Origin: Rhodospirillaceae bacterium
GTDB taxonomy: Bacteria > Pseudomonadota > Alphaproteobacteria > Bin65
Direction: 5' to 3'
Length of the DNA stretch: 64,000 nucleotides
Assembly (NCBI GenBank): GCA_028819475.1
Contig: JAPPLJ010000033.1
Location: forward strand, 1 to 64,000
Shown: positions 63,020-64,000 of the stretch, piece by piece
How positions within the stretch are numbered: the stretch's first letter is position 1
How the letters are laid out: every line of letters starts with the position of its first letter
Notes under the pieces: model-generated
What the model was told of the DNA's origin: nothing
What the model saw: the letters and a program-made list of their open reading frames with translations, nothing else
Databases searched by the model: none
Made by a program: the position numbers and the translations under genes

Positions 63020-64000
63020 TGACCGAGCTGAACGATCTGCGCGTCGATCATGTCGGCAGCCTGCTGCGGCCGCAATCGCTGATCGACGCCTTTCTCGCCC
63101 GCGGCCGGGGCGAGATCGACGGGGACGCGCTCACCGCAGCCCAGGACGATGCGATCCGCGCGGTCGTCGCAAAACAGGAAGCGACCGGCCTGCCGGTCGT
63201 CAGCGACGGCGAGTATCGCCGGCTGAACTGGCAGGTCAGCTTCTCCGAGGTCGCGGGCTGGGACCAGTGGGAAGGCTCGTGGCGGGCCTTTCTTGCCAGT
63301 CCGGACAACCTTATGGAGGGCGAGACGCCAGGCACGCGGGGCGCCGACGCGGTCGAACATTTCAAGGCGCCGGCGACCGGCAGGCTGGCCCTGCGCCGCA
63401 ACGCGCCGCTGGACGAGTTCCTGTTCCTGGAAGAGGCGGCGGCGGCGCCGGCGAAGGTCATGCTGATGGGGCCGGACCGGGTATCCCAGATGTGCGATCT
63501 CGATAAATCCGCGCCCTGGTACACCGACCGGCAAGCCTTTCTCGACGATGTCGCGGCGATCCAGAACCGGATGGTCGGCGAGATCGTCGCGGCCGGCTGC
63601 CCCTATGTGCAGCTCGATGAGCCGAGCTACACCGGCTATGTCGACCGGGCGACCCTGGAGCGCATGGCGGCGCGCGGCGAGGACCCGGTGGCGAATCTCC
63701 GCAACGCCGTCGCCGCCTCCAACGCCGCAATCGAGGGGCACCGGGGCAAGGCCTGTTTCGGCCTGCACATCTGCCGCGGCAACCGCGCCTCCATGTGGCA
63801 CCGCGAGGGCACCTACGACGGCATCGCCGAATTGCTCTTCGCCAGCCTGAAATTCGACCGGCTGCTGCTGGAATACGATACGGAACGGGCCGGCGGGTTC
63901 GAGCCGTTGCGCTTCGTGCCGAAGGGCGGGCCGACGGTCGTGCTCGGCCTGATCACGACCAAGACGGGCGCGCTCGAAGACGCCGACGCCCTGATCGCGC
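63020..64000 (+). CDS. MetE-like methyltransferase, copy 2 (cut by window end)
   Basis: The first 327 codons are present; the C-terminus lies beyond the window. The protein opens MTELNDLRVDHVGSLLRPQS. It has DGEYRRLNWQVSFSEVAGW, MLMGPDRVSQMCD, YVQLDEPSYTGYV, the zinc motif GLHICRGNRASMWH (His-x-Cys), and LLLEYDTERAGGFEPLRFVP (Glu), followed by VVLGLITTKTGALE. It is a diverged paralogue of the gene at 60033-61154. GAGGAAG precedes the ATG. The second Cys ligand is expected past the window edge. Confidence 0.88.

Noticed and set aside
62745-63506. A 253-residue protein from 62745
   Set aside because: It begins inside a REP-like repeat and then runs out of frame over the MetE-like gene.

Overview
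The window is a GC-rich stretch (visibly about two thirds G+C) of a bacterial chromosome. The gene content points to an alphaproteobacterium of Rhodospirillales type: a shikimate block (aroK-aroB) next to xerD, a beta-methylmalyl-CoA/malyl-CoA lyase, clpS, a zinc-free type L36 protein, purL-bolA-CGFS glutaredoxin, gmk-yicC, an Anbu peptidase and glcDEF. No rRNA, tRNA, CRISPR array, prophage or insertion sequence was seen. The closest species cannot be named from sequence inspection.

Layout. 0-7.3 kb: corC-like transporter, aroB and aroK (minus), then an unknown exported protein, xerD and a malyl-CoA lyase (plus). 7.3-11.2 kb: clpS, a DMT exporter and two convergent CMD/AhpD-like genes. The second of these is interrupted by an in-frame TGA exactly where the redox CxxC motif needs its second Cys, and is best read as a selenoprotein (C-x-x-U). 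11.2-22.4 kb: ettA, an exported PCMT-like methyltransferase, a large membrane spermidine-synthase-like protein, an SDR, DUF1330, a PhyH oxygenase, rpmJ, a Rieske oxygenase, a Sel1-repeat protein and a GST. 22.5-33.9 kb: an orphan periplasmic binding protein, a ClC channel with Tyr in place of the gating Glu, a BCCT transporter, a YnfA protein, glycolate oxidase glcD-glcE-glcF (split by a palindromic repeat), a transglutaminase-like protein and a nitroreductase. 34-40 kb: alpha/beta hydrolase, Anbu peptidase, two tandem MFS paralogues and a HigBA-type toxin-antitoxin pair. 40-46.8 kb: purL-bolA-grx, Phd/VapC, and a copper module (DUF4396, cytochrome c, CopC, CopD) divergent from a CueR regulator, with a MerR-type 19-bp-spacer promoter between them. 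47-54.6 kb: a DUF4143 ATPase in an AT-rich patch, DUF2927, a LysR regulator, a topA remnant and a Calx-beta autotransporter. 54.7-64 kb: gmk-yicC, a five-gene catabolic operon (proline-racemase family, DapA family, ABM monooxygenase, adenylate-forming ligase, MetE-like), a DUF3237-MarR pair with a perfect operator palindrome, and a second MetE-like gene cut by the window end.

Many intergenic gaps carry dispersed palindromic (REP/BIME-like) repeats, at about 0.1, 7.4, 11.0, 14.1, 30.5, 34.0, 54.7 and 62.7 kb. The strongest lead for something unusual is the selenocysteine AhpD-like protein at 9.6-10.7 kb, with a SECIS-like hairpin immediately after the TGA.
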